Source of the DNA: Bacilli bacterium
GTDB lineage: Bacteria; Bacillota_I; Bacilli_A; RF39; UBA660
NCBI GenBank assembly: GCA_017484065.1
Contig: JAFUTX010000004.1
Span: 1-64,000, forward strand
Direction: 5' to 3'
DNA length: 64,000 bases
The notes beneath the pieces are model-generated. The model did not search any database and was not told the DNA's origin. It worked only from the letters and a program-made list of their open reading frames with translations. The translations under genes were made by a program, and so were the position numbers. Each line of letters begins with the position of its first letter. The first letter of the stretch is position 1. Positions 8,182 to 17,900 of the stretch are shown here, one piece after another.

Positions 8182-9495
8182 ATGTCAGAGATTAGAATTA
8201 TGAAAAGGGGAAAGGTTTATCAATATCGATTTGAAATTGCTTCAAGAGGAGGTGTAAGAAGGTATATTAATAAAAGTGGATTCTCATCAAGAAAGGAAGC
8301 TCAAGAAGCAGGTGCTATTGCCTATAATGAATATTTTAGAACTGGAAGAAAACAAAAGATTAGAGATATGTCATATGAGGACTATTTAGATTACTGGATG
8401 ACTAATTATTGTTATTTTAATGTTAAATATGCAACGATATCATCATATTTAAATATTATTAAGAATCATTTAAAACCAGAATTAGGAATGTATAAGTTAA
8501 CTCAACTTGATTCTTATATCATTCAAAACTATATTAATAAGCTATACAAAGAAAAGCATTATTCAAAACATTATTTAAAAGGAATATTAAAATTAATAAA
8601 AGGATCACTTAAATATGCATGTTATACAGTTAATTTTATAAATGATAATCCTGCAGAAAGAGTACATATTCCAAAATATGATATAGTTACAGGAGATCCA
8701 GCACATATTTTTTCTCAAGAAGAGTTTGAAATAATATTAGATAGGTTTAAAGAAGTGCCTTATATCTATTATTCTTTCTTAACTGCATATTATACAGGAC
8801 TTAGAGTATCAGAATGTTATGGTTTAACTTGGGATAATATAGACTTTGAAAAGAAAACACTAACAGTTAATAAAAATATTATTAAGAAGAATCAAAACAA
8901 ACTACCTAAAAAATATGTAATAACAAAAGGTCATTCAGTAGAAGAATGGTATTATGGAACTTGTAAGAATCCTCAATCAAATAGAACAATAGCAATAGGA
9001 GATACATTAGTTAAAGCTTTAAAAGAATATAAGAAAGAACAAGAAGAATATAAAAAGTTTTATGGAGATACTTATCTAAAACACTATGAGAAAGAAGTTA
9101 TTAATCCATTTACTGAAAGAAAAGAAATAAAGATAGTGGATGCACCAGCAGAACTAGAATTAAATTTACCTGAATCAAAATTAATATTTGTTAAACCTAA
9201 TGGACAATATAGAGGAACTGAAACACCTAGACATGCATTTAAAGTAATAAACTATGAATTAAAAATACCATGTAGATTCCATGACTTCAGAGATACACAT
9301 GCCACAAGATTAATTGAAAATGGAGCAGATATAAAAGCTGTTTCAAAAAGACTAGGTCATTCTTCAATTATGACTACCTATAATATCTATGTAAGAGTAA
9401 CCGATAAAATGGAAACTGAAACAGTAGATAAATTTGAAGAATATACTAATACTCTAGATATACCAGATACTAAAGAAATACCTTTTAAGGACTAA
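8182..9495 (+). CDS. int: Tyrosine recombinase / integrase (Int1)
   Basis: 437-residue Tn916-family tyrosine integrase. The N-terminal arm-binding domain has VYQYRFEIASRGGVRRYINK, followed by a SAM-like core-binding domain (about 60-170) and a catalytic domain with TGLRVSECYGLTWDNID (Arg at about 208), HDFRDTHATRL (His and Arg at about 367 and 370), LGHSSIMTT and a terminal Tyr region. It sits directly inside attL, so it is the likely enzyme for secA-specific integration. AAGGACAGGG precedes the ATG. Int2 at 11215 is a paralogue. Confidence 0.93.
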   Translation: MSEIRIMKRGKVYQYRFEIASRGGVRRYINKSGFSSRKEAQEAGAIAYNEYFRTGRKQKIRDMSYEDYLDYWMTNYCYFNVKYATISSYLNIIKNHLKPELGMYKLTQLDSYIIQNYINKLYKEKHYSKHYLKGILKLIKGSLKYACYTVNFINDNPAERVHIPKYDIVTGDPAHIFSQEEFEIILDRFKEVPYIYYSFLTAYYTGLRVSECYGLTWDNIDFEKKTLTVNKNIIKKNQNKLPKKYVITKGHSVEEWYYGTCKNPQSNRTIAIGDTLVKALKEYKKEQEEYKKFYGDTYLKHYEKEVINPFTERKEIKIVDAPAELELNLPESKLIFVKPNGQYRGTETPRHAFKVINYELKIPCRFHDFRDTHATRLIENGADIKAVSKRLGHSSIMTTYNIYVRVTDKMETETVDKFEEYTNTLDIPDTKEIPFKD

Positions 9496-9561
9496 AACCC
9501 TTGATTTTTAAGAAAAAAGTGATATTATAAAAGACAATTAATTAATTGGAGCTGATGTCTG

Positions 9562-9639
9562 ATGAGAAATAAAGCACTTTTAATTTATACACGAAAACAA
9601 TTTAGTTTATTAATTAATGGATTCAATGAGAGAAATTGA
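9562..9639 (+). CDS. Short ORF upstream of the next gene (25 aa)
   Basis: ATG to TGA, 25 residues starting MRNKALLIYTRKQF, with GGAGCTGATG upstream. A second 12-codon frame (MSFSLFLLGGLE) ends in a TGA that overlaps the ATG at 9680. These may be leader peptides coupling translation into the next gene, or chance. No family recognised. Confidence 0.3.
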   Translation: MRNKALLIYTRKQFSLLINGFNERN

Positions 9640-9679
9640 CTTTAATGTCTTTTTCTCTCTTTTTGTTAGGAGGTTTGGA

Positions 9680-10291
9680 ATGATAGCGAGGGATAATGAA
9701 GGAAAATTAGATATAACTTTATTAGAAGTTCAAAGACCATTATCGGAAGAGATAATAAAAGAGTATGATCACAAAGTCATAATGAAAGAAATACATGATT
9801 TATTCATTCAATTAGAAGATAATTACTTTGATCATGCAGCCTACCAAGAATATTTAAAATATACAATTACAGAAGATCTTGAATTTATTATAGTTGAAGA
9901 TCCATCATTAAAAGTAAAGAATATAAATGAAAATAATTTAAAATTGGGAAGTGAAATCTCTTTTAAGCGATTTACTAAAAAGGATTATAAAAAATCTATC
10001 GACTTATGTGAGCATTTATTAATGAGAATACGAGATTCATTTTATAATCTTGATGAAATAGAAAAATTTGTAATGAAAAATTATGAATTTGATAAACCAA
10101 AACCTTTAACAGACGAAGTAGTAATTATGGAAACAAAAATACATAAAGATAAATACTATATTTCTAAAAAAAGTGCTTATATAAAAATGGCATTACAATT
10201 AGGATTAATGGATGAAATTAAAATGGATTCAATTTTAGTATCCGAACTTAAAAAATATATTAGTCAAAACATTGTAACAATTGAAAATTAA
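9680..10291 (+). CDS. Element-encoded protein of unknown function
   Basis: 203 residues, acidic and mostly alpha-helical, with no membrane segment or motif I recognise. I place the start at the ATG at 9680 because AGGAGGT sits five bases upstream, rather than at the longer in-frame ATG at 9617. It lies between Int1 and the winged-helix gene and ends just before a terminator. It may serve element maintenance, but nothing in the sequence shows it. Confidence 0.65.
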   Translation: MIARDNEGKLDITLLEVQRPLSEEIIKEYDHKVIMKEIHDLFIQLEDNYFDHAAYQEYLKYTITEDLEFIIVEDPSLKVKNINENNLKLGSEISFKRFTKKDYKKSIDLCEHLLMRIRDSFYNLDEIEKFVMKNYEFDKPKPLTDEVVIMETKIHKDKYYISKKSAYIKMALQLGLMDEIKMDSILVSELKKYISQNIVTIEN

Positions 10292-10319
10292 TCCGGAGTT
10301 TTTTCGGAGTAAATATAGA

Positions 10320-10348
10320 ACTCTACAAGACAATTTGTAGAGTCTTTT
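10320..10348 (+). terminator. Terminator inside the element
   Basis: ACTCTACAA/TTTGTAGAGT stem followed by CTTTT. Confidence 0.8.
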
Positions 10349-10387
10349 CGCATGGTTTAAATAAGCAATCTTATAGATAATGGTATT

Positions 10388-10405
10388 GAACAAAGGCCTT
10401 AGTTC
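10388..10405. promoter_or_regulatory. Palindrome upstream of winged-helix gene
   Basis: GAACAAAGGCCTTAGTTC is a near-perfect inverted repeat centred on AAGGCCTT, 31 bp before the ATG of the winged-helix gene. It is a candidate operator for that protein or another element regulator. Confidence 0.4.
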
Positions 10406-10435
10406 AAATCTAAAAGAAAAGGAAGTGAACTAAAA

Positions 10436-10987
10436 ATGAAAGGTGAATATATAAGAATATTCGCAATCATGCCTAGTGAAATCTATAAGACAAAGGATTT
10501 AACTAGCGAAGAAAAATTAATTGCAGAGAGAATAACGGCTCTATGCAAAAAGGAGGGATTTGCTTGGATAAGTAATAAAGCATTAGCAGATATGTATGGA
10601 ATAAGAGAAGATACTGTATCAAAACATATAAAGCATTTAATTGAATATGGATATATCAAATGTCTATATGGGAAGAATAACAATGGTAATAAAAAAAGAA
10701 CCATATATTTATCCAATAACATATGGGACAATGAAGCAATAATAAGTAGTTTAGATAATCAATCAAATATAGGTTATTCTTCCAAATATAATAATAAGAA
10801 TAAATATAAAGAGAAATATAAAGATAATGATATGGTAGATGGTCATCCTAGATATGGAAAAGATGAGAACGGTATAGAATATTGGGATGGTAAAGTAGTT
10901 CCACAAGAAATAGAACCTATAGATGATCAAGAATTTCTTGATGAATGGAATGAATTTGTAAATTCATTAGATAAGGATGAGGAATAA
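10436..10987 (+). CDS. Winged-helix (HTH_36-type) DNA-binding protein
   Basis: 183 residues. Residues 1-90 form a helix-turn-helix unit typical of replication-initiator or control proteins of mobile elements (LTSEEKLIAERITALCKKEG, ISNKALADMYGIREDTVSKH, LIEYGYIK). A charged Asn/Lys-rich linker and an acidic tail follow. It opens the wHTH-xis-int2-mob gene run, whose members abut or overlap. It could be a replication protein for the excised form or a regulator of xis/int; I cannot decide from sequence alone. Confidence 0.7.
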   Translation: MKGEYIRIFAIMPSEIYKTKDLTSEEKLIAERITALCKKEGFAWISNKALADMYGIREDTVSKHIKHLIEYGYIKCLYGKNNNGNKKRTIYLSNNIWDNEAIISSLDNQSNIGYSSKYNNKNKYKEKYKDNDMVDGHPRYGKDENGIEYWDGKVVPQEIEPIDDQEFLDEWNEFVNSLDKDEE

Positions 10988-10988
10988 T

Positions 10989-11222
10989 ATGGATGAGAGA
11001 TTAATATATACCGTTCAAGAAGTGGCTAGTATTCTTCATTCTAGTCCAAATTATATTTATGAATTAATTAGAAAAGGTTATTTACCAGCAATTAAATTAG
11101 GAAGTTTAAAAGTCTTAAAATCCACTTTAGAAAGATTCTTAATTCAAAATGAAGGAAAAGATTTATCTGATCTTAATAATATTAGAAAAGTAGTTATTCA
11201 AGTAGAGGTGGAAAATGACTAA
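10989..11222 (+). CDS. xis: Excisionase-type HTH protein
   Basis: 77 residues, MerR-like HTH_17 fold: YTVQEVASILHSSPNYIYEL then IRKGYLPAIKLGSLKVLKST, the classic excisionase/helix-turn-helix pattern. I use the ATG at 10989 with GGATGAGGA upstream; a longer frame starts at 10977. It overlaps the 5' end of int2 by eight bases, as xis-int pairs usually do. Family role: bends att DNA to favour excision. Confidence 0.8.
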   Translation: MDERLIYTVQEVASILHSSPNYIYELIRKGYLPAIKLGSLKVLKSTLERFLIQNEGKDLSDLNNIRKVVIQVEVEND

Positions 11223-12498
11223 TATTAGAATAACTAAAAGAAATGAAGTTTACCAATATAGATTTGAAATAGCAAGTGAAAATGGTAAAAGAAAATATAT
11301 AAATAAAAGTGGATTCAAAACTAAAGCAGAAGCTATGGAAGCTGGCAATATTGCATACACAGAATACATAAATGCAGGAAAACCATTCAAAGAATGTAAG
11401 ATGTCATATAGTGATTATTTAGATTACTGGATAGATAATTATTGTAAAAACAATCTAAAATATAATACCATTCAAACATATACTACATTAGCAAATAAAT
11501 ATATTAAACCTAATATTGGACATTACAGAATGTGTAATATTACAGGAATAACAATAAATACTTTTATTACCAATTTAGTTAATCAATATGATTTTTCAAG
11601 AAGTTATTTTAGAAACATATTGAAAATAGTAAAAGGCTCATTTAGAGACGCTACTAACTTATATGGATTTATTAAATATAATCCAGCACTAACAATTAGA
11701 ATCCCTAAAATGGATATTGAGAAGAAAGAAGATAAACATCTTTATACAAAAGAAGAAATAGATCTTATAATAAATAAATTTAAAGATGATTCAACATTCA
11801 TATGTGCTTTTTTAACAGCTTGCTTTACTGGAATGAGAACAGGAGAACTATTTGCATTAACATGGGAAGATATTGATTTAGAAAAAGGAATAATCAACAT
11901 TAAACATAGTGTTTATGATAAACCTAAAGACAGAGATGGTAGGTGGTATATTGGAACTACTAAAACAATATCAGGACAAAGAAAAGTATATATAGGTGAA
12001 ACATTAAAGGAAGCACTAACAAATTATAAAGAAAGACAAAATAAATTGAGAACATTATATGGAAAAGATTATAAATATTATCATATTGAAGATGTTAAAA
12101 ATGAATATGGAAAAGTTATAGAGAAAAGAATAGTTTTAAACAAAAACTGTGGAGAAAACATTTTAAATCTGGTATTTGTTAGGGACAACGGGACATATTC
12201 TGGTACAGATTTGTTAAGATATCCTTTTAAAATCATTCACGAAGAATTAGGAATAGAAAAATGTCGATTCTATGATTTAAGAGGATCATATGCAACTAAG
12301 ATATTAAATAATGGTACCGAACTTAAAGAGGTAGCAAATTTACTAGGACATAGTAATGTGGAAACAACAGAAAATTATTACATAAGAAGTTTAGAAAGCA
12401 ATAAAAGATTAGCCGTCAATGAATATGATAGTAAAAATACAACTGATGTTATAAAAAGTGTTATTGGATTTCAAATTAAAGAAGGTGAAGTAGTATGA
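11215..12498 (+). CDS. Second tyrosine recombinase (Int2)
   Basis: 427 residues, colinear with Int1 (YQYRFEIASENGKRKYINKS near the N-terminus). It has TGMRTGELFALTWEDID with the box I Arg, but the box II His is Tyr (YDLRGSYATK, Tyr at about 353, Arg at about 356), then LLGHSNVETTENYYIRS. It ends in a TGA that overlaps the mob ATG. It may be active with altered chemistry, act as an accessory recombinase, or use the different arm repeats left at 18443. The pairing with xis suggests it is the regulated excision enzyme. Confidence 0.88.
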   Translation: MTNIRITKRNEVYQYRFEIASENGKRKYINKSGFKTKAEAMEAGNIAYTEYINAGKPFKECKMSYSDYLDYWIDNYCKNNLKYNTIQTYTTLANKYIKPNIGHYRMCNITGITINTFITNLVNQYDFSRSYFRNILKIVKGSFRDATNLYGFIKYNPALTIRIPKMDIEKKEDKHLYTKEEIDLIINKFKDDSTFICAFLTACFTGMRTGELFALTWEDIDLEKGIINIKHSVYDKPKDRDGRWYIGTTKTISGQRKVYIGETLKEALTNYKERQNKLRTLYGKDYKYYHIEDVKNEYGKVIEKRIVLNKNCGENILNLVFVRDNGTYSGTDLLRYPFKIIHEELGIEKCRFYDLRGSYATKILNNGTELKEVANLLGHSNVETTENYYIRSLESNKRLAVNEYDSKNTTDVIKSVIGFQIKEGEVV

Positions 12499-13799
12499 AT
12501 TATGCAATATTCAGAAGCAAACCGATAAAAAGCACTAATGCCTTAGCTGGCATTGGTGCTCATGATAATAGAGAAAAAGAAAAATATAAATCAAATCCAG
12601 ATATAGACCTAACTAGATCTCATGAGAACATAGAATTAGTTTCATGTGATAAGAAGTATGTTGAAAAGTTTTATGAAATAACAGCTCCTTATAAAGAAGA
12701 ATGGGATGAAAGAATGAAAACTGAAAGACCGGAACGAAAAAGAACATTCACAAAGATGGTTAATGATGGTAAAAATGTTGTAGCAGATGAGTTAATATTA
12801 ACTGCATCCCATAATTTCTTTAATGATATGTCTAGAGAAGATATAACTAAATGGGGAAATAAGTGCATGGATTTTGTTTACAAAGACATCGGATATAACA
12901 ATAATCAAATAATTAGTGCTATTATTCATATGGATGAAACAACCCCACACTTGCATGTAGTAGCAGTTCCATTAATAAAAAGATTTGATAAAAGATCAAA
13001 TAAAGAGAGGTACACGTTATCTAAAAAAACATATATTCACGATAAAATGCATTTATCTGAATTACAAGATAAGTATCATAAAAGAATGGTCGATAATGGC
13101 TACGATTTGCTTCGTGGAGAGAGCAAATTTGGTAGAGAGTATATTCCAGTTAATGAATTAAAAAAGGTTACTAGATGGCTTAATAAAGACTTAAATACAA
13201 GACATGAGAAATTAGATAATGCAATTCTACAATTAGAAGATAATATGAAATCAAATAAAGAATTATTTCTTGATAAAGAGTATGTTAAGATAAAAAAAGA
13301 GACTTTTGAAAGTATAAAAGATGTAATCAACGAAACAAAAAACGTAATGGAAGTCCAACCAAAGTTGGAATCAGCATTTAAGAAAGTTGATGGATTTACT
13401 TCAAGTTATAAATCTCTTCAAATGACAACAAATAAGCTTAATAAAGAAGTAGAATCACTAAAAGATGATAATGAAAAATTGCAAAAAGAAAATAATTCAT
13501 TAAAGGATATAATTTCAAATCTATTACAAAAAATAAAAGAGTTCTTTAGGAAAATATTAATACACGGAAACGACTATTCAAAAGATGAAACAGAAAGCAA
13601 TGTTATAGATTTATATTTAGATGATAGTTTTGATCAAAGAGATGTCTACCAAATTTCAATAGGAACAACTAAAGAAGACAACTTATTTGATATAGCTGAT
13701 ATACCAGATTACTACAAAGAATATAATAAAAATCAAAAAGATAATTATTACACATATGATCAAGAAGATAAAAATAAAGATGAAGACTTTGAATTATAG
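12495..13799 (+). CDS. mobV: MobV-family relaxase (Pre/Mob)
   Basis: 434 residues. Nicks oriT to start mobilization. The N-terminus FRSKPIKSTNALAGIGAHDN is the Pre/Mob opening motif, and the metal-binding motif III HMDETTPHLHVVAVP begins at His 145. The C-terminal half is a long coiled coil (about 225-350) and an acidic tail. It starts inside the int2 stop (ATGA overlap). A 12-bp imperfect inverted repeat (12531-12542/12549-12560) lies inside its 5' coding end. Confidence 0.92.
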   Translation: MNYAIFRSKPIKSTNALAGIGAHDNREKEKYKSNPDIDLTRSHENIELVSCDKKYVEKFYEITAPYKEEWDERMKTERPERKRTFTKMVNDGKNVVADELILTASHNFFNDMSREDITKWGNKCMDFVYKDIGYNNNQIISAIIHMDETTPHLHVVAVPLIKRFDKRSNKERYTLSKKTYIHDKMHLSELQDKYHKRMVDNGYDLLRGESKFGREYIPVNELKKVTRWLNKDLNTRHEKLDNAILQLEDNMKSNKELFLDKEYVKIKKETFESIKDVINETKNVMEVQPKLESAFKKVDGFTSSYKSLQMTTNKLNKEVESLKDDNEKLQKENNSLKDIISNLLQKIKEFFRKILIHGNDYSKDETESNVIDLYLDDSFDQRDVYQISIGTTKEDNLFDIADIPDYYKEYNKNQKDNYYTYDQEDKNKDEDFEL

Positions 13800-13836
13800 A
13801 TTATTTACTAATCTTATTATCAATAAGAGTTAGTAA

Positions 13837-13900
13837 CACACTACTAAGTTGGAGACCAACTTATATGTGTGCCAAGGAATTCTCCCTTTGGAATCCCGTT
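13837..13900. other. Palindrome cluster after relaxase gene, candidate oriT
   Basis: Nested inverted repeats: CACAC (13837-13841) with GTGTG (13867-13871) enclosing AAGTTGG-AGA-CCAACTT (13846-13862). Directly after comes CCAAGG...CCTTTGG (13872-13891) and AATCCCG. Stable palindromes next to a MobV gene fit an oriT or a rolling-circle type origin, although MobV oriT sites usually lie upstream of mob. Confidence 0.4.
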
Positions 13901-13902
13901 AA

Positions 13903-13947
13903 GCACCAATACTACAAACTGATGTAAGTAGTAATGGTGCCTTTTTT
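13903..13947 (+). terminator. Terminator of the xis-int2-mob run
   Basis: GCACCAATACTAC (13903-13915) pairs with GTAGTAATGGTGC (13928-13940), one mismatch, followed by CTTTTTT. The AGCACCAAT 9-mer also occurs on the minus strand in the inverted repeat at 12531-12560. Confidence 0.75.
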
Positions 13948-13998
13948 ATTTCATCATCGAGATTCATAAAAAAGCAAAAGTCTTTTCACTTTGCTCAC

Positions 13999-14085
13999 CA
14001 CTTTCATTTAACTGTCGTTAAACAAAACGTGTACGACTTTTTAAAAATACTATCGCCACTTTCATTGCTAAAGCAACAAAACGTG
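13999..14085. repeat. Two tandem related hairpins with CACTTTCA...CAAAACGTG ends
   Basis: Copies at 13999-14031 and 14057-14085 share the flanks CACTTTCATT and AACAAAACGTG but have different internal stems (TTTAAC-TGTC-GTTAAA and TTGC-TAAA-GCAA). The stem sequence differs while pairing is kept, which suggests a selected structure. No gene lies in 13800-14201. Function unknown. Confidence 0.5.
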
Positions 14086-14130
14086 CCACGTATTTTGAAG
14101 ATAAATAAAGTAATAAGATACTTGATTTAT

Positions 14131-14154
14131 ATCGGAATATAGTAATATTCCGAT
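14131..14154. promoter_or_regulatory. Palindromic operator candidate upstream of vat-like gene
   Basis: Perfect inverted repeat ATCGGAATAT / ATATTCCGAT around AGTA, 25 bp before TATAAT (14180-14185), so it covers the -35 region. A one-mismatch copy sits 27 bp before TATAAT upstream of the methyltransferase gene at 19729. Confidence 0.55.
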
Positions 14155-14201
14155 AGGTAAGAATTATAGAAAAATATGGTATAATATTAGGTGAAAGAGA
14201 G

Positions 14202-14867
14202 ATGAACTATATGAAAGATGGAAAAATACCTAATCCAAATACAATTCATCCAATAGCTGGATACGATAAAGAAATATATGTTAAGCCAACAATAACTAAT
14301 AAAAACATAATTGTTGGAGATTTTACTTATATAGCAGATTCAGAATTTGAAAGTCATGTTACACATTTATATGAATGGAATGATGATAAATTAATTATAG
14401 GAAAATTTTGTCAAATTGCTTCAGGAGTAGAATTCATTATGAATGGAGCAAATCATCAAATGAATGCTGTTTCAACATTTCCTTTTTATACTTTAGAAGG
14501 TTGGGAGCAAACTCCGCCATCAAAAGAAGATTTACCATTAAAAGGAGATACAGTAATAGGCAATGATGTTTGGATAGGACAAAATGCAGTTATATTACCT
14601 GGAGTTCATATTGGAGATGGAGCTATAATTGGAGCGAATAGTATTGTAGGAAGTAATGTTGAACCATATACAATAGTTGCAGGAAATCCAGCAAGAGTAA
14701 TAAGAAAAAGATTTAGTGATAAATTAATTCAAATAATGGAAGAATTAAAATGGTGGGATTTAAGTATTGAAGAAATTAATGATTTAATTCCAACATTAAC
14801 TTCTAGCAATTTAGAAAAAGTCACTGAAGAATTGAATCAAAGAGTTAAAAAGATGAATTTAAAATGA
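14202..14867 (+). CDS. Vat-type xenobiotic acetyltransferase
   Basis: 221-residue left-handed beta-helix (hexapeptide repeat) acetyltransferase. The run HVTHLYEW...DKLIIGKFCQIASGVEF, then IMNGANHQM with the catalytic His (about 85), then LPLKGDTVIGNDVWIGQNA and IVAGNPARVI match the streptogramin-A acetyltransferases (Vat), close to the CatB-type chloramphenicol enzymes. It uses acetyl-CoA. AGGTG lies eight bases before the ATG. It is cargo of the mobile element. Resistance to streptogramin A is an inference from family; the true substrate could differ. Confidence 0.85.
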   Translation: MNYMKDGKIPNPNTIHPIAGYDKEIYVKPTITNKNIIVGDFTYIADSEFESHVTHLYEWNDDKLIIGKFCQIASGVEFIMNGANHQMNAVSTFPFYTLEGWEQTPPSKEDLPLKGDTVIGNDVWIGQNAVILPGVHIGDGAIIGANSIVGSNVEPYTIVAGNPARVIRKRFSDKLIQIMEELKWWDLSIEEINDLIPTLTSSNLEKVTEELNQRVKKMNLK

Positions 14868-14895
14868 TCGGAAGATTAAGATATTACGAGTTTTC

Positions 14896-14922
14896 AAGCA
14901 GATATAAAAAATCTGCTTTTTT
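14896..14922 (+). terminator. Terminator after vat-like gene
   Basis: AAGCAGAT/ATCTGCTT hairpin with a T-run. A TATAAT box for the helicase gene follows at 14927-14932. Confidence 0.8.
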
Positions 14923-14950
14923 ATGTTATAATTAAGTATAGGTGTTGGTT

Positions 14951-17900
14951 ATGTTATTTTTTAATAAGAATACAAATGAATCAATTGAGTATAAGGTATT
15001 AGAAGAATATAAGAATAATATTGGGTTATTATTATCAAGCGATGATTATATTTCAAGAAAAGATTATATTCATTTTTATGATGCCAATAAAGAAATATAT
15101 GAAAAATTATTAATGATGGATAATGAGGCTGTTTTGCAGTCTTGGTGTAAAAATAATAGAACAGATTATCCAAAATTAAAAGATTTAATAGATTTTTATA
15201 CCAACACAAAAGTATTAATCGAAAATCATAATAATACATTTGTTTTAAGACATATGCAGTCTGACAAACAATACTTAGATGAAATTTTATTAAAAGATGA
15301 TCCAAATATTAAATTAGATGAAGAGCAAAGAAAAGTAGTTTTATCTGATGAAGATTATACTTTAGTTATTGCAGGGGCAGGAGCAGGAAAGACTACAACT
15401 ATCGAGGCAAAAGTTAAATACTTAATAGACAAAAAGCATATAGATCCTAATAAGATACTTATTATATCTTTTACTAGAAAAGCAACAAAGGAGTTACAAG
15501 ATAGATGTAAAAAATTAGGGTTACCTGTAGTTATTTCTACATTTCATTCAATAGCTAATACAATAATTAAAGGCTCTGAAGATGAAAAACATAATATTGC
15601 CACAGGAGATGTTATGTTTACTTCAATAAAGAAGTTTTTACTTGAAAATGCTAATGATGAAGAATTTGTCAAAAAAATACTATTATTTTTCGCAAGTTAT
15701 TTGCAAGCTCCGCAAGGAGAAGATAATCTCGCCTTATTAATTAATGAATTAAACAAGAATGATTGCTCAACAATGAGATCGGATATAGCTAAAACAATAG
15801 AAGATTTTAAAAAGAAACAAGAAACGAATAGAAGAACAATAAAAGATGAAAAAGTTAGAAGCGCAGAAGAGTGTAGGATAGCAAATTTTTTATTTATTAA
15901 TGGAATTGATTATGATTATGAGCCAATTTACAAATATGGATTCAAAGATACTATTAAACCATATTGTCCTGATTTTTTAATTAAACAATTTGATAAAGAA
16001 ATATACTTAGAGCACTTTGGTATTTCTGAAGATGGTAAGAATCCTAGATTTAGTGAAGAAGAACTTGAAACGTATAAAAAACACGTTAACGATAAAATAT
16101 TGCTTCATAAACAGCATGGAACAAAATTAATATATACTTTTTCCAAATATAAAGATGGAAGAGACACAATAACACATTTAAAAGAAGAACTTCAAAAAGC
16201 CGGTATTTCATTTGAATTTAAAAATAGTAAAGAAGTATATAAAGCAATTATTCAAAATATTGAAGACAAATATTTTAATAAATTTATTCAGTTAGTATGT
16301 GTATTTATTTCTAGATTTAAAACTAACAATTTTACACCGTCTAAATTTGATGAATGGAAAGTATCATTAAAAGATGAAAGAACAAAGTTATTTATAAATA
16401 TTTGTTATCAGTGTTATTTAGCATATATGACTGAATTAAAGAATACAAATAGTATTGATTTTGAAGATATGATTAACAATGCTTCAAATATACTTGAAAA
16501 TAAAATAGAAAGTGGAGAAAAACTTCCTTATGATTATATTTTTGTGGATGAATATCAAGATATTTCACTACAAAGGTTTGATTTATGTGAAAGATTGTCT
16601 AAATGTTCAAATGCAAAAATTATTGCAGTTGGTGATGATTGGCAATCAATATTTAGATTTAGTGGAGCTAAAGTAGAGTTATTTACTAAATTTGAAGAAA
16701 TGATGGGATATGCAAATGTTTTGAAGATAACGAAAACATATAGAAACTCACAAGAATTAATAGATATTGCCGGTGGATTTGTAATGGCAAACAATGAACA
16801 AATTAAGAAGGAATTAAAATCCAATAAATCAATTAGTGATCCAGTGTTATTAATGTCATATAAAGATACATATGATAAGGAAGATACAGATAAACCTATT
16901 GATAGAATGTGTCAAGCTATTGAAAAATCTTTAGATATGATTGTTAAGACAAATGGAAAAGATGGAAGTGTACTTTTGGTAGGAAGATATGGATTCGAAG
17001 GATTCCAATTGGGTAATCAATCAAAATACTTTTCATTTAATAACGGAATCATTAAATCAGTAAAATATCCAGATCTGAAAATAACATATTTAACTGCACA
17101 TTCATCTAAGGGATTGGGGTATGACAATGTAATTATTATTAATGGAAAAGATGCTATATTAGGATTCCCATCAAAAATTGTTGATGATCCTGTCATGAAA
17201 TTAGTAATAAAAGATACTGAGGATATTGAATATGCTGAGGAGAGAAGACTATTCTACGTTGCTTTGACAAGAACAAAAAATAGAGTATTTATAATAACTC
17301 CAATACATAGACCATCTAAATTTATCCTAGAAATAAAGGATAAGTTTAAAAATGTTATTTTAGATGGAGAAGAATTAGATCCAGTAGAAAATTTGAATAA
17401 TATGATTAAATGTCCATGCTGTGATTATCCCTTGCAAAGAAGAGAAAATAAGCATTTTACTGCAGCTAAAAAGCTATGGGTATGTTCTAATGATCCAGAA
17501 ATATGTGGCTTTGTAACAAACGACTTATTAGGTGGTAAGATGTCAATTTCAAAATGTCCTAATTGTGAAGATGGATATCTAGTGGTAAAAAAACGTAAGA
17601 ATAAAGACAATTCTGAGCAAAGAGTATTAGGATGTACAAATTATAAAGCAGATGGTACAGGATGTAATACTATTATGATGCCTCATAATTATACGCAAGA
17701 TAAAGAAGAATTAAGTATTAGATTTTGTGATGAAGATATAGATATTCATAATGTATTTATATGTGGCCATAGATTAATAGAATTGGTTAATGTAATCCTA
17801 GAAGTAATAGATAAATATAAAGATTTAAAATTATCTTTAGGTCCAAAAATGCTATTTTCATTATTATCTGGTGAACATACAAAAATGATAGATAATTTTA

